Part shown: positions 50,458 to 58,541 of the stretch, one piece after another
Position numbering within the stretch: position 1 is the first letter of the stretch
Layout of the letters: each line of letters begins with the position of its first letter
DNA from: Kocuria rosea subsp. polaris
Lineage (GTDB): Bacteria; Actinomycetota; Actinomycetes; Actinomycetales; Micrococcaceae
Length of the DNA: 64,000 bases
Assembly: GCF_001483755.1 (NCBI RefSeq)
Contig: NZ_LQBK01000004.1
Location: 498,618 to 562,617 of the forward strand
Direction of reading: 5' to 3'
Made by a program: the position numbers and the translations under genes
The notes under the pieces: generated by a model
Databases searched by the model: none
Told to the model about the DNA's origin: nothing
What the model saw: only the letters and a program-made list of their open reading frames with translations

Positions 50458-51273
50458 TCAGCCGGTCCGCTTGTAGGCCTCCCGCTCCCGGGCGTCGGAG
50501 TCGATCTGCTCCTGGACCGTGATCGCGCTCCCGCCCAGGTGCGCCGGCATCCACCACGCGCCGGGCTCGGGGGTGACGGGGTAGTCCGCGATGCAGCGGT
50601 CGATCCCGTCCTGCAGCACGGAGCGCAGCCGCGCACTCGCGGCGCGGACGTCCTCCCCCGGGGCCACCCGCAGCACCGGGCCGACGTGGACGCGCACCGG
50701 TGTGCGCCACAGGTCGCGCAGCCGGAGCCCGCCGCGTCCCCGGGTGAGCATCCGGTGGCCGCCCCACACGGACACCGGGATGACGGGGGCGCCGGTCTCG
50801 GCGGCCATGCGCACGGCGCCGGTGCGCAGCGGGCGCACGGTCCAGCTGCGGCTGACCCCGCCCTCGGGGAAGACGGCGAGGAACTCGCCGCGAGCCAGCT
50901 TCGCCACGGCCTCGGCGTAGGCCGGGGCGCCGTCGGCGCGGTCGACGACGACGTGGTCGCACAACTGGCACACCGCGGTGACGAAGGCGCTGCCGGTGTG
51001 CTTGCGGGTGATGAGGAAGCGGGAGTGGGCCCGCAGCCGGCGCCAGACCACCAGCTGCGCGAAGACGAAGTCGAGGTAGCCGAAGTGGGTCACCGCCACC
51101 ACGGCACCCCGGCCGGGCCGGACCTCCCGGTCCAGCCCGTGCACCACCTGGTCGGTGGGCAGGTGCTCCTCGCCCGAGGCCAGCAGGGGCACGCGGAAGA
51201 GCTTCACGGCGGCCAGGCCGGCGAGCACGATGGCCCGGTAGGCGTACTTGTTGGGGCGCAGCTGCAGGGCCAC
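50458..51273 (-). CDS. plsC: 1-acyl-sn-glycerol-3-phosphate acyltransferase
   Basis: A 271-residue membrane-associated acyltransferase. The catalytic HX4D motif is VTHFGYLDFVF, the glycerophosphate-binding motif is FPEGGVSRS and the third block is GAPVIPVSVWGG. It would add the second acyl chain in phosphatidate synthesis or act on a related lysolipid. The GTG at 51273 is preceded by GGGAGG, whereas the longer frame begins in unconserved sequence. It converges on the PucR-type regulator gene and is likely a single-gene unit. Confidence 0.85.
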   Translation of the reverse strand: MALQLRPNKYAYRAIVLAGLAAVKLFRVPLLASGEEHLPTDQVVHGLDREVRPGRGAVVAVTHFGYLDFVFAQLVVWRRLRAHSRFLITRKHTGSAFVTAVCQLCDHVVVDRADGAPAYAEAVAKLARGEFLAVFPEGGVSRSWTVRPLRTGAVRMAAETGAPVIPVSVWGGHRMLTRGRGGLRLRDLWRTPVRVHVGPVLRVAPGEDVRAASARLRSVLQDGIDRCIADYPVTPEPGAWWMPAHLGGSAITVQEQIDSDAREREAYKRTG

Positions 51274-51517
51274 GGGCCTCCCTCGGGGACAGGCCCGCGG
51301 AGGGCGGGCCGGGAACGGTCTGCCGAGAATCGTAGACCAGGGCGGGGCGGGGGCGCCGGTGCCGTGCGCAACGGCGGTCAGCCGCCGCCGCGGAGTGCGG
51401 TCATCCCCCATACCGGGCGCGGGTCCCGCCCCGATACGCTGGCAGCACCGCGCCGGTCCGGCGCCCGCGGCACCGGGTGCCGCGACCGGTTCCGCCTCTG
51501 TCCACCAGGAGAACCCG

Positions 51518-51916
51518 ATGTCCTACCTTCCACCGTCAGCACCCCGCCCGCAGTACCGGGCGCAGGGGGACGACCGCACCATCGCGGTCCTCACCCACCT
51601 GTCCGGCCTGGTCGGCGCGCTGGTCTCCGTCGGGTGGCTCGGCTTCGTGGGTCCCCTCGTCGTCTGGCTGGTCTACCGCGAGAAGAACGCGTTCCTGCGG
51701 GCCACCTCGGCCGGGTCGTTCAACTTCAACCTGTCCATGTGGCTGCTCAACGTGGCCGCGTGGGTGTGCCTGTTCACCGTGATCCTGATCCCCGTGGCGA
51801 TCGTGCTCTGGATCGTCGCCGCGGTGCTGCTGGTCGTGTGCCACGTCCTGGCCGTGCTGAAGGCCAACAAGGGCGAGGTGTACCGCTACCCGCTCCAGCT
51901 GCCGGTGCTGAACTAG
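51518..51916 (+). CDS. DUF4870-like small membrane protein
   Basis: A 132-residue protein with a polar N-terminus (PPSAPRPQYRAQGDDR) and three or four hydrophobic spans: TIAVLTHLSGLVGALVSVGW, then FVGPLVVWLVYREKNAFLR and a C-terminal double span. THLSGL...GPLVVWL...K and FNFNLSMW match the DUF4870 (Tic20-like) family. Role unknown. AGGAG precedes the ATG and TACGCT lies at about 51436. Its stop codon TAG shares the tetranucleotide CTAG with the stop of the converging MFS gene. Confidence 0.8.
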   Translation: MSYLPPSAPRPQYRAQGDDRTIAVLTHLSGLVGALVSVGWLGFVGPLVVWLVYREKNAFLRATSAGSFNFNLSMWLLNVAAWVCLFTVILIPVAIVLWIVAAVLLVVCHVLAVLKANKGEVYRYPLQLPVLN

Positions 51917-53157
51917 TCCTGTCGGACGGGTACGGGCGCGGCCCGGTGCGCGAGCACCACGACCGCCACGAGGACGAGCAGCGCGGCGCTGAGACCGTCG
52001 AAGCCGATCAGCGCCAGCACCGGTCCGGCGAGCGCGCCCCCGGTCGCGCCGGCGAGGTTCATGAACAGGTCCGAGACGCCCTGCAGCTTCGGCCGCTCGG
52101 CGGGCGGGACGGCCTCGGCCACGAGCGTGGAGCCGGCGACCGTCGAGGCCGACCACCCGAGCCCGAGCAGCACCAGGCTGACCGTCACGAGCACCGGGGA
52201 GGTCGAGCCGAACCAGGACAGCACGAGGGACGCCACGAACAGGGCCTGTCCGAGCAGCACCGTGGGGCGGCGCCCGGCCCGGTCCGCGAGCCAGCCGAAC
52301 ACGGGGGCGAGGGCGTACATCCCGGCCACGTGCAGGCTGATGGTCAGGCCGACGACGCTCAGCGACGCCCCGTGGATCGTCAGGTGCACGGGCGTCATGG
52401 ACATGAGCGCCACCATCACGGCGTGGCTCAGCGCCACGGTGAGCACGGCCCGGCGGGCGGGCGACGACGCCCGCAGCACCGCCAGCCCGCCCGCGGGGGA
52501 GGGCTTGTCCTTCCCCGCGGCCTCGCCGTCGGCCACGGCCAGCAGCAGCGGGTCGGGCCGCAGCGCCGTGAGGTAGACCAGGGCGCCGAAGGCCTGCGCC
52601 ACGAGGGCGATGACGAACCCGCCCGTGAGCTCCGGCAGGCCCAGGGCCCGTCCGATCAGCTCGCCGGGCTCGAAGAGGTTGGGGCCCAGCACCGCGCCGA
52701 TCGTCGTGGACCACACCACCAGGGACAGGTCCCGGGCCCGGGTGTCGTCGGCGGCGAGGTCGGTCGCCGCGAACCGGGACTGCAGGTTGAGGGCCGAGCC
52801 GGCGCCGAGCAGCGCCAGGCCCACCAGCAGGACGGGGAAGCTCGAGAGGACGGCGGCGCCGATCGTGATCGAGGCGCCGGCCATGGCGGTGAACGCCCCG
52901 GTGCTCAGCGAGATCCGCCGGCCGCGGGCCTGGGCGAGCCGGGCGAGGGGGACGGCGAGCAGGGCGGCGCCCAGGGTGTTCATGGTCGCGGCCATGCCGG
53001 ACCAGGCCGAGGAGCCGGAGACCTCGGTGACGAGGAGGGCGCCCAGGGCCAGGGTGGCGCCGACGCCCAGCCCGCCGAGGATCTGGCCGAGCGCCAGGAC
53101 GCGGACCACTCTCTGTTGCAGGGCGCGCCGGTCCACGGTGGAGTTCGTCGGGTGCAT
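51913..53157 (-). CDS. MFS transporter
   Basis: A 414-residue major-facilitator protein with twelve predicted spans. It starts at LALGQILGGLGVGATLALGALL; the loop 2-3 motif is seen as ARLAQARGRRISLSTGA and its C-half counterpart as GWLADRAGRRPTVLLGQ. It exports or imports an unknown small molecule. The ATG at 53157 is preferred over that at 53166 because TAGGAT ends seven bases upstream, implying a leaderless mRNA. A CsoR-like palindrome directly upstream suggests copper or related metal/sulfur stress control. Converges with the DUF4870 gene, sharing CTAG at the stops. Confidence 0.82.
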   Translation of the reverse strand: MHPTNSTVDRRALQQRVVRVLALGQILGGLGVGATLALGALLVTEVSGSSAWSGMAATMNTLGAALLAVPLARLAQARGRRISLSTGAFTAMAGASITIGAAVLSSFPVLLVGLALLGAGSALNLQSRFAATDLAADDTRARDLSLVVWSTTIGAVLGPNLFEPGELIGRALGLPELTGGFVIALVAQAFGALVYLTALRPDPLLLAVADGEAAGKDKPSPAGGLAVLRASSPARRAVLTVALSHAVMVALMSMTPVHLTIHGASLSVVGLTISLHVAGMYALAPVFGWLADRAGRRPTVLLGQALFVASLVLSWFGSTSPVLVTVSLVLLGLGWSASTVAGSTLVAEAVPPAERPKLQGVSDLFMNLAGATGGALAGPVLALIGFDGLSAALLVLVAVVVLAHRAAPVPVRQD

Positions 53158-53170
53158 GACCGCCATCCTA

Positions 53171-53184
53171 TACCCCTGGGGGTA
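53171..53184 (-). promoter_or_regulatory. CsoR-like operator at the MFS promoter
   Basis: A perfect palindrome TACCCC-TG-GGGGTA overlaps the TATAGGAT promoter element of the MFS gene. TACCC(C)...GGGTA boxes are characteristic of the CsoR/RcnR repressor family. No csoR gene is in the window. Confidence 0.5.
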
Positions 53185-53221
53185 ACCCGGCGGTGTGTGT
53201 CGCGGCCTGCGGTGTGGTTCG

Positions 53222-53878
53222 ATGCACGGCATGTGCTCCCTGCCTGATCCCGCGGCCCGGCCCGGCGCCACAACCGGCCTCGTGCGCGGCGAGGACGGCC
53301 TCGCCCGCCCCGTCTGGGCGGCGTCGGACCCCCTGCTGCGCGACTACTACGACACCGAGTGGGGTGTCCCCGTGCGGGACGAGCGGGGGCTCTACGAGCG
53401 GATCTGCCTCGAGGGCTTCCAGTCCGGCCTGTCCTGGGCCACGATCCTGCGCAAGCGGCCCGCCTTCCGCGCCGCCTTCGCGGACTTCGACCCGGACACG
53501 GTCGCCGGCTTCGGGCCGGCCGACGTCGACCGGCTCCTGGGCGACGCCGGGATCGTGCGCCACCGGGGCAAGATCGAGGCCGCCGTCGGCAACGCCCGCG
53601 CCACCGTGGCCCTGCGCGCGGAGGGCGGGCTGGCCGAGCTGGTGTGGTCGTTCCGCCCGGCACGGACCCCGCGTCCGCGCACGGCGGAAGAGGTCCCGAC
53701 CCGCTCGCCGGAGTCCGAGGCCCTGTCCCGGGCCCTGCGGGCGCGCGGGTTCCGCTTCGTGGGGCCGACCACGATGCACGCCCTCATGGAGGCGGTCGGG
53801 ATCGTGGACACCCACCTGGTGGGCAGCCACCGCCGCGGCAGCTCCGGGGTGTGGCCGGACGCGCCGGACGGTGCGTAG
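53222..53878 (+). CDS. tag: DNA-3-methyladenine glycosylase I
   Basis: A 218-residue base-excision repair enzyme that removes 3-methyladenine from alkylated DNA. It has the family pattern RPVWAASDPLLRDYYDTEWGVPVRDERGLYERICLEGFQSGLSWATILRKRPAFR, with the substrate-pocket acidic residue in YHDTEWG-like YDTEWG. FRFVGPTTMHALMEAVGIVDTHL near the C-terminus holds Zn-ligand equivalents. No strong ribosome site is seen; ATG 53222 or 53231 are both possible and an upstream GTG at 53195 cannot be excluded. Divergent from the MFS gene. Confidence 0.87.
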   Translation: MHGMCSLPDPAARPGATTGLVRGEDGLARPVWAASDPLLRDYYDTEWGVPVRDERGLYERICLEGFQSGLSWATILRKRPAFRAAFADFDPDTVAGFGPADVDRLLGDAGIVRHRGKIEAAVGNARATVALRAEGGLAELVWSFRPARTPRPRTAEEVPTRSPESEALSRALRARGFRFVGPTTMHALMEAVGIVDTHLVGSHRRGSSGVWPDAPDGA

Positions 53879-53936
53879 GATTTCTGGCACCGAACCCGAC
53901 GACGCCCCGCGTCGCCTTCCGGCAGGAGGCCCGGCC

Positions 53937-54134
53937 ATGTACGACAACAGCGAGCAGCGCAGCGCGGTGCTGCCCCTGGTGCTGAGCACCGTGGGCTCCG
54001 TCCTGGTCGGCATGGTGGTGCGCAGGCTCCGGGAGGACCGGGCGGCGGCACGCGGTGAGACGCCCGGGCGGGGCGCCCGGCGGGCGGGACGGACCCGGCC
54101 CGCCCGGAGGAACTCGCGCGGGCCGGTGCTCTGA
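53937..54134 (+). CDS. small single-span membrane protein
   Basis: A 65-residue protein supported by GGCAGGAGG nine bases before the ATG. One hydrophobic segment (AVLPLVLSTVGSVLVGMVV) is followed by a highly basic tail rich in Arg (RRLREDRAAARGE...RRAGRTRPARR), so the tail should face the cytosol and might contact nucleic acid or phospholipid. Family not recognised. It starts 58 bases after tag and ends four bases before the PhzF gene, so the three may be co-transcribed. Confidence 0.6.
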   Translation: MYDNSEQRSAVLPLVLSTVGSVLVGMVVRRLREDRAAARGETPGRGARRAGRTRPARRNSRGPVL

Positions 54135-54138
54135 GGCC

Positions 54139-54972
54139 GTGACGAGCCACGCGATCAGCTGGGTGGACGTCTTCTCGGCCGCGCCGCTGGGCGGCAACCC
54201 GCTCGCCGTCGTGCACGCGGCCGACGGCCTCGACGAGGACACGATGGCGCGCTTCGCCCGCTGGACCAACCTCTCCGAGACCACGTTCCTGCTCGAGCCC
54301 TCCGCCCCGGGCGCCGACTACCGGGTGCGGATCTTCACGCCCGGCGGGGAGCTCCCGTTCGCGGGCCACCCCACGCTCGGGACGGCCTCGGCCTGGCTCG
54401 CCCTCGGCGGGGAGCCCGCGGGCGAGGACGTCGTGCAGGAGTGCGGGGTCGGGCTCGTGAGCGTGCGGCGCCGGGCGGGCGGGCTCGCCTTCGCGGCCCC
54501 GCCCCTGCTGCGCTACGAGCCCGTGGCCGAGCCCGCGCTGCTGGACCGGGTGGCGCGGTCCCTGCGGACGGACCAGTCCGCGCTCCTCGACGTGTCGTGG
54601 GTGGACAACGGTCCCGGCTGGATCGGTGTGCGCGTGGCGGACGCCGAGACCGTCCTGGGGATCCGCGCGGACTGGTCCGCCATGGCGGGGCTCAAGCTCG
54701 GCGTGGTCGGGCCGCACCCGCAGGGCGCGGAGTGCGCGGTCGAGGTGCGGGCGTTCGTGGGCGACTGGGTCGTGGAGGACCCGGTCACGGGCAGCCTCCA
54801 GGCCGGCCTGGCCCGGTGGCTGACCGACCACGGGTGGGCCCCGGACCGCTACGTCGCCGCCCAGGGCACGGTCCTCGGGCGCACCGGGCGCGTGCTGGTG
54901 GAGCGGGACGGGGAGACCGTCTGGGTCGGCGGGCACGTCAGCCCGGTGGTCCGCGGCACCGTGGAGCTGTAG
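54139..54972 (+). CDS. PhzF-family isomerase
   Basis: A 277-residue protein of the PhzF (diaminopimelate epimerase-like) fold. It opens with WVDVFSAAPLGGNPLAVVHAADGL; the catalytic acidic residue lies in WTNLSETTFLLEPS (Glu of SETT). The second half has VEDPVTGSLQAGLARWL, the hallmark anion-binding motif. Apart from phenazine PhzF, most family members have unknown substrates. The GTG start lies 4 bases after the preceding stop. No phenazine genes are present. Confidence 0.82.
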   Translation: MTSHAISWVDVFSAAPLGGNPLAVVHAADGLDEDTMARFARWTNLSETTFLLEPSAPGADYRVRIFTPGGELPFAGHPTLGTASAWLALGGEPAGEDVVQECGVGLVSVRRRAGGLAFAAPPLLRYEPVAEPALLDRVARSLRTDQSALLDVSWVDNGPGWIGVRVADAETVLGIRADWSAMAGLKLGVVGPHPQGAECAVEVRAFVGDWVVEDPVTGSLQAGLARWLTDHGWAPDRYVAAQGTVLGRTGRVLVERDGETVWVGGHVSPVVRGTVEL

Positions 54973-55013
54973 GCGACGGCCCGCGGGGCGCGCGGCCTCA
55001 GTATCGTGGGGGC

Positions 55014-55451
55014 ATGACGACCCAGGACATCACCTTCCGCACCCGCAAGTGGGTCAAGCCGGAGGATCTCAACGCCAACGGCACCCTCTTCGGCGGGAGC
55101 CTGCTCCGCTGGATCGACGAGGAGGCGGCGATCTACGCGATCGTCCAGCTCGGCAACCGGCGCGCGGTGACCAAGTACATGTCGGAGATCAACTTCGTGA
55201 GCTCCGCCGAGCAGGGCGACATCATCGAGATGGGCCTCACGGCCACGGCCTTCGGGCGCACGTCCCTGACCATGCGCGCCCAGGTGCGCAACATGATCAC
55301 CCGGGACCTCATCCTGAGCATCGACAAGATCGTCTTCGTGAACCTCGACCCGGAGGGCCGGCCCGTCCCGCACGGCTACACCGAGATCACCTACGACCGG
55401 GACCGGATCCCCACCACGGCGCTGCCGGCGGCGCCCGAGAGGAGCCGCTGA
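55014..55451 (+). CDS. acyl-CoA thioesterase, hotdog fold
   Basis: A 145-residue single-hotdog thioesterase of the YciA/BFIT group. The active-site region NANGTLFGGSLLRWIDEEAAIYA (N-to-G loop and the catalytic Asp) is present near residues 20-42. It hydrolyses acyl-CoA to free acid and CoA. TATCGT at 55002-55007 places the transcript start on the A of the ATG (leaderless). It is followed after one base by the SMP-30 gene, so the two are a transcription unit. Confidence 0.83.
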   Translation: MTTQDITFRTRKWVKPEDLNANGTLFGGSLLRWIDEEAAIYAIVQLGNRRAVTKYMSEINFVSSAEQGDIIEMGLTATAFGRTSLTMRAQVRNMITRDLILSIDKIVFVNLDPEGRPVPHGYTEITYDRDRIPTTALPAAPERSR

Positions 55452-55452
55452 G

Positions 55453-56322
55453 ATGACGGTGCGGCGCCTGCGGGCCGAACGGATCACCGACTCCGTCACC
55501 CACCACGGCGAGGGGCCGTGCTGGTCGGCGTCCTGGGGCGGGCTGCGCTGGGTCGACCTGACCGCGGGGGACGTCCTGTCCTTCGGCGCGGACGGCGAGG
55601 TGCTCCGCAAGCACGTCGGGGACGTCGTGGCGTGCGTGCGCCCGCGCGCGACCGGTGGCGCGGTGCTCGCGCTCGAGACGGGGGTGGCCCTCGAGGACCC
55701 CGACGGCACCGTGCACCCGGCCGAGCCGCTCTGGGAGCCCGGGGCGGTGCGGATGAACGAGGGAGGGGCCGCCCCGGACGGCTCCCTCTACGTGGGGTCC
55801 ATGGCCTGGGACCAGGCCGAGGGGGCGGCCGCGCTCTACCGCGTGGCCCCGGACCTGCGGTGGGAGCCGGTCCTGGAGGGCGTGACCGTCTCCAACGGCA
55901 TCGCCTGGTCCCCGGACGGCGCCCTGGCCTACTACAACGACACGCCCACCGGGAAGGTCGACGTCCTCGACTGGTCGGAGGCCGCAGGGCTGCACGGCCG
56001 GCGCACCTTCGTGGTGCCCGAGCTCGAGGAGGGGGACGTCCACCCCGACGGGCTGACCGTCGACTCCGAGGGTGCGGTGTGGGTGGCGCTGCACGGCGCC
56101 GGCCAGGTGCACCGCTACACGGCCGAGGGGGTCCTGGACACCGTCGTGGAGGTCGGCGCGCGCCAGACCACCGCCTGCTGCCTGGGCGGGGAGGACCTGC
56201 GCACCCTCTACGTCACCACGTCCCGGGAGAACCTCGCCGCCGACGAGGATCCGGCCGCCGGCTCCCTGTTCGCCGTCCGGGTGGACGTCCCCGGCCTGCC
56301 CGTCCTGCCCTTCGCGGGCTGA
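55453..56322 (+). CDS. SMP-30/gluconolactonase-like beta-propeller protein
   Basis: A 289-residue six-bladed propeller of the SMP-30/regucalcin/gluconolactonase family. The metal ligand Glu is in THHGEGPCW (E17 region), the central Asn is in VSNGIAWSPDG and the Asp in VHPDGLTVDSEG; RMNEGGAAPDGSLYVGSM is the family's substrate loop. Members hydrolyse sugar or other lactones with a divalent metal. GAGAGGAG precedes the ATG, and the gene starts immediately after the thioesterase stop. Substrate unknown. Confidence 0.83.
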   Translation: MTVRRLRAERITDSVTHHGEGPCWSASWGGLRWVDLTAGDVLSFGADGEVLRKHVGDVVACVRPRATGGAVLALETGVALEDPDGTVHPAEPLWEPGAVRMNEGGAAPDGSLYVGSMAWDQAEGAAALYRVAPDLRWEPVLEGVTVSNGIAWSPDGALAYYNDTPTGKVDVLDWSEAAGLHGRRTFVVPELEEGDVHPDGLTVDSEGAVWVALHGAGQVHRYTAEGVLDTVVEVGARQTTACCLGGEDLRTLYVTTSRENLAADEDPAAGSLFAVRVDVPGLPVLPFAG

Positions 56323-56336
56323 CGGCACCGACGGGC

Positions 56337-56369
56337 TTGACCCTCACGCCGCGGAAGGGCCCAGGGTGG
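56337..56369 (+). promoter_or_regulatory. MerR-type promoter with CCCT/AGGG repeat
   Basis: TTGACC (56337-56342) is followed by an imperfect inverted CCCT...AGGG repeat before the regulator gene, the layout of self-controlled MerR promoters. The -10 is not clear. Confidence 0.35.
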
Positions 56370-56374
56370 AGGGC

Positions 56375-57169
56375 ATGGACGGACAGCGAGCCGCGACGGC
56401 CGGCGGACGGCTCACCGTGGGACAGGTGGCGCGGCGCTTCGGCGTCACCGTGCGCACGCTCCACCACTACGACGACGTCGGCCTGCTGCGCCCCGGCGAG
56501 CGCTCGGCCGGCGGCTACCGCCTGTACACGGAGGACGACCTGCTCCGTCTGCAGCACGTCGTGGTCTACCGCCGGCTCGGCTTCTCCCTCGGGCACATCG
56601 AGGAGCTGCTGGTCGACGGGGAGCTCGGGTCCGTGCGGGCGCACCTGCGCCGGCAGCGCGAGACCGTCCTGGCGAGGCAGGCCGAGCTGGCCGAGCTCGT
56701 CACCGCGATCGATCGAGCACTGGAGAAGGACATGACCGGAATCGACCTGACCCCGGAGGAGCGGCGCGAGCTGTTCGGCGACGGCTTCAGCGACGAGCAC
56801 GCGGCGGAGGCCGAGCGCCGCTGGGGGGACACCGACGCGTGGCAGCAGTCCCGCCGGCGCACGGCGGGCTACGACAAGGAGGACTGGCAGCGGATCGCCG
56901 CCGGGACCGCGGCGATCAACGAGCGGTTCGTGCAGGCCCGGCGCGCCGGGCTGCCCGCGGACTCGGCCGAGGCGATGGACGCTGCGGAGGCCGCCCGGCG
57001 CCAGATCCACGAGCGCTTCTACGACCTCCCGCCGGAGCTCCACCGGGCCCTGGGGGACATGTACGTGGCGGACCCGCGGTTCACGAGGACGTACGAGGAC
57101 CTGGAGCCCGGGTTGGCGCAGTACGTCCGCGACGCGATTCACGCGAACGCCGACCGCGCCGCGGGCTGA
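56375..57169 (+). CDS. MerR-family regulator with TipA-like sensing domain
   Basis: A 264-residue regulator. Residues ~12-80 are a MerR winged HTH (LTVGQVARRFGVTVRTLHHYDDVGLLRPGERSAGGYRLY), a coiled dimerisation helix follows to ~125, and residues ~140-264 form a TipAS-type ligand-binding helical domain (ELFGDGFSDEHAAEAERRWG, ERFYDLPPELHRALGDMYVADPRF). TipA proteins bind drugs or peptides and activate their own gene by distorting a long-spacer promoter. It may control itself or the next genes; the inducer is unknown. Confidence 0.85.
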   Translation: MDGQRAATAGGRLTVGQVARRFGVTVRTLHHYDDVGLLRPGERSAGGYRLYTEDDLLRLQHVVVYRRLGFSLGHIEELLVDGELGSVRAHLRRQRETVLARQAELAELVTAIDRALEKDMTGIDLTPEERRELFGDGFSDEHAAEAERRWGDTDAWQQSRRRTAGYDKEDWQRIAAGTAAINERFVQARRAGLPADSAEAMDAAEAARRQIHERFYDLPPELHRALGDMYVADPRFTRTYEDLEPGLAQYVRDAIHANADRAAG

Positions 57170-57233
57170 CGGACCCCGCCGGCTGTCCCGGCCCCGCGCC
57201 CGCCGGTCTACGATCGACGCGAGGAGGACACCC

Positions 57234-57935
57234 ATGACCGAGACCCCCCGGGCGACCACGGACGTCGTCACCGCCTCCATCCGGCTGCTCGCGGAGCAGG
57301 GCTGGGAGGCCACGACCGTGGACCGGCTCGCGCTGGCCGCGGGGATCAGCCGGGCCACGTTCTTCCGCAAGTACGGGTCCAAGGAGGACATCGTCTTCGC
57401 GGACCACGCCGCGAACCTCGAGCAGCTCGAGCAGCTGCTGGCCCGCGCGGCCGCCGACCCGGACGCCGATCCGGCCGCCGCGCTGCGGGACGGCGTGCTG
57501 CTCGTCTTCCGCCACCACCTCGACCACCGCGAGCGCGCCCTGGCCCGCAACGCCCTGCTGCGGCAGGTCCCCCAGCTGCGGGACCGGGAGCTCATCACGT
57601 CCCACCGCTACGAACGGGTCCTGCAGCGCTACCTGCGCTCGGCGCTGCCGGACTCCCCGGGACGGGCCACCCTGGCCACGGCGCTGTCCGCGGCCGCGGT
57701 GGCGGTGCACAACGCCGCCCTGCGGGCCTGGCTGCGCGCCCCGGACACCGACCCCTCGGCCGAGCTGGCGGCGCAGCTCGAGCGGCTCGCGCGCACGCTG
57801 CTCTCCGGCTACGAGGCCGGCGGCGCCGCGCGGCCGGCGGCGGCCGGGACGCGCCCCGCCGTCGTCGTCACCGTCCTGGACCCCGGCGCGGACACGGAGC
57901 AGGTCCTGGCGTCCGTGCGGGAGGCCCTGGGCTGA
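57234..57935 (+). CDS. TetR-family transcriptional regulator
   Basis: A 233-residue repressor. The N-terminal HTH is canonical (VVTASIRLLAEQGWEATTVDRLALAAGISRATFFRKYGSKEDIV, residues ~11-54), followed by an all-helical ligand domain. The last ~40 residues (RPAAAGTRPAVVVTVLDPGADTEQVLASVREALG) are a poorly conserved tail. GAGGAGG lies eight bases before the ATG and TACGAT near 57210 is a likely -10. The regulated genes are not obvious; an operator-like palindrome at the beta-oxidation promoter 1.5 kb downstream is a candidate target. Confidence 0.83.
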   Translation: MTETPRATTDVVTASIRLLAEQGWEATTVDRLALAAGISRATFFRKYGSKEDIVFADHAANLEQLEQLLARAAADPDADPAAALRDGVLLVFRHHLDHRERALARNALLRQVPQLRDRELITSHRYERVLQRYLRSALPDSPGRATLATALSAAAVAVHNAALRAWLRAPDTDPSAELAAQLERLARTLLSGYEAGGAARPAAAGTRPAVVVTVLDPGADTEQVLASVREALG

Positions 57936-57939
57936 GGGC

Positions 57940-58485
57940 TCAGACCTCGTCGGCGAGGATCGCGTAGATCAGCTCGTCGCGCCACTCGCCCAGCTGGTGG
58001 TGGCTCTCCCGCAGGGTCGCCTCCAGGCGCATGCCGATGCGCTCGCAGACCTTGGCGGAGCTCACGTTGAGGGCGTCCAGGCTCGCGCAGACCCGGTGCG
58101 CCCCCAGCTCGGCGAACGCGAACTCGATCGCGGCGCGGGCGGCCTCGGAGGCGATGCCCCGGCCCGCGTGGTCGGGATGGACCACCCAGCCGATCTCGAC
58201 CTGCGCGGCGGCGGCGTCCGTGAGGGTCAGCACGACCTCGCCCGCCAGCTCCCGTGAACCCTTCGGGGAGACGGCGAAGCGGACGTGGTCGCCGTCCCGG
58301 CTCCAGGGGCGCATGCCGCTGTTCTCGGCCAGCGCGCGCTCGCACTCCTCGCGCGTGCGCGGGCCGCGCCACGCGTACTGCGCGTAGTCCTCGCGGCTCT
58401 GGTAGGAGTGCATGGGGTCGAGGTCCGCGGCGTCGAAGCGGCGGAACGCGAGGCGTTCGGTCTCTGGGGGCAGCACGTCGATCAT
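57940..58485 (-). CDS. GNAT-family N-acetyltransferase (RimJ/RimL type)
   Basis: A 181-residue acetyltransferase. TERLAFRRFDAADLDPMHSYQSRED opens the fold, the acetyl-CoA loop is VHPDHAGRGIASEAARAAIEFAF and HRVCASLDALNVSSAKVCERIGMRLEATLRE is the RimJ/RimL-like C-terminal pattern. It acetylates an amine on a protein N-terminus, an antibiotic or a small molecule; the target is unknown. TACGCT just upstream on the minus strand suggests a leaderless mRNA starting at GTG 58488 or ATG 58485. Ends four bases from the converging TetR stop. Confidence 0.83.
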   Translation of the reverse strand: MIDVLPPETERLAFRRFDAADLDPMHSYQSREDYAQYAWRGPRTREECERALAENSGMRPWSRDGDHVRFAVSPKGSRELAGEVVLTLTDAAAAQVEIGWVVHPDHAGRGIASEAARAAIEFAFAELGAHRVCASLDALNVSSAKVCERIGMRLEATLRESHHQLGEWRDELIYAILADEV

Positions 58486-58541
58486 CACCGGCCAGCGTAT
58501 CCGGCGCACGGGCCGGAGAGCACGCCCGGTGCGCCGCGGAC

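Noticed and set aside
54139..54972. Phenazine biosynthesis
   Set aside because: Only a PhzF-fold gene is present; most family members are unrelated to phenazines and no other phz gene is near.
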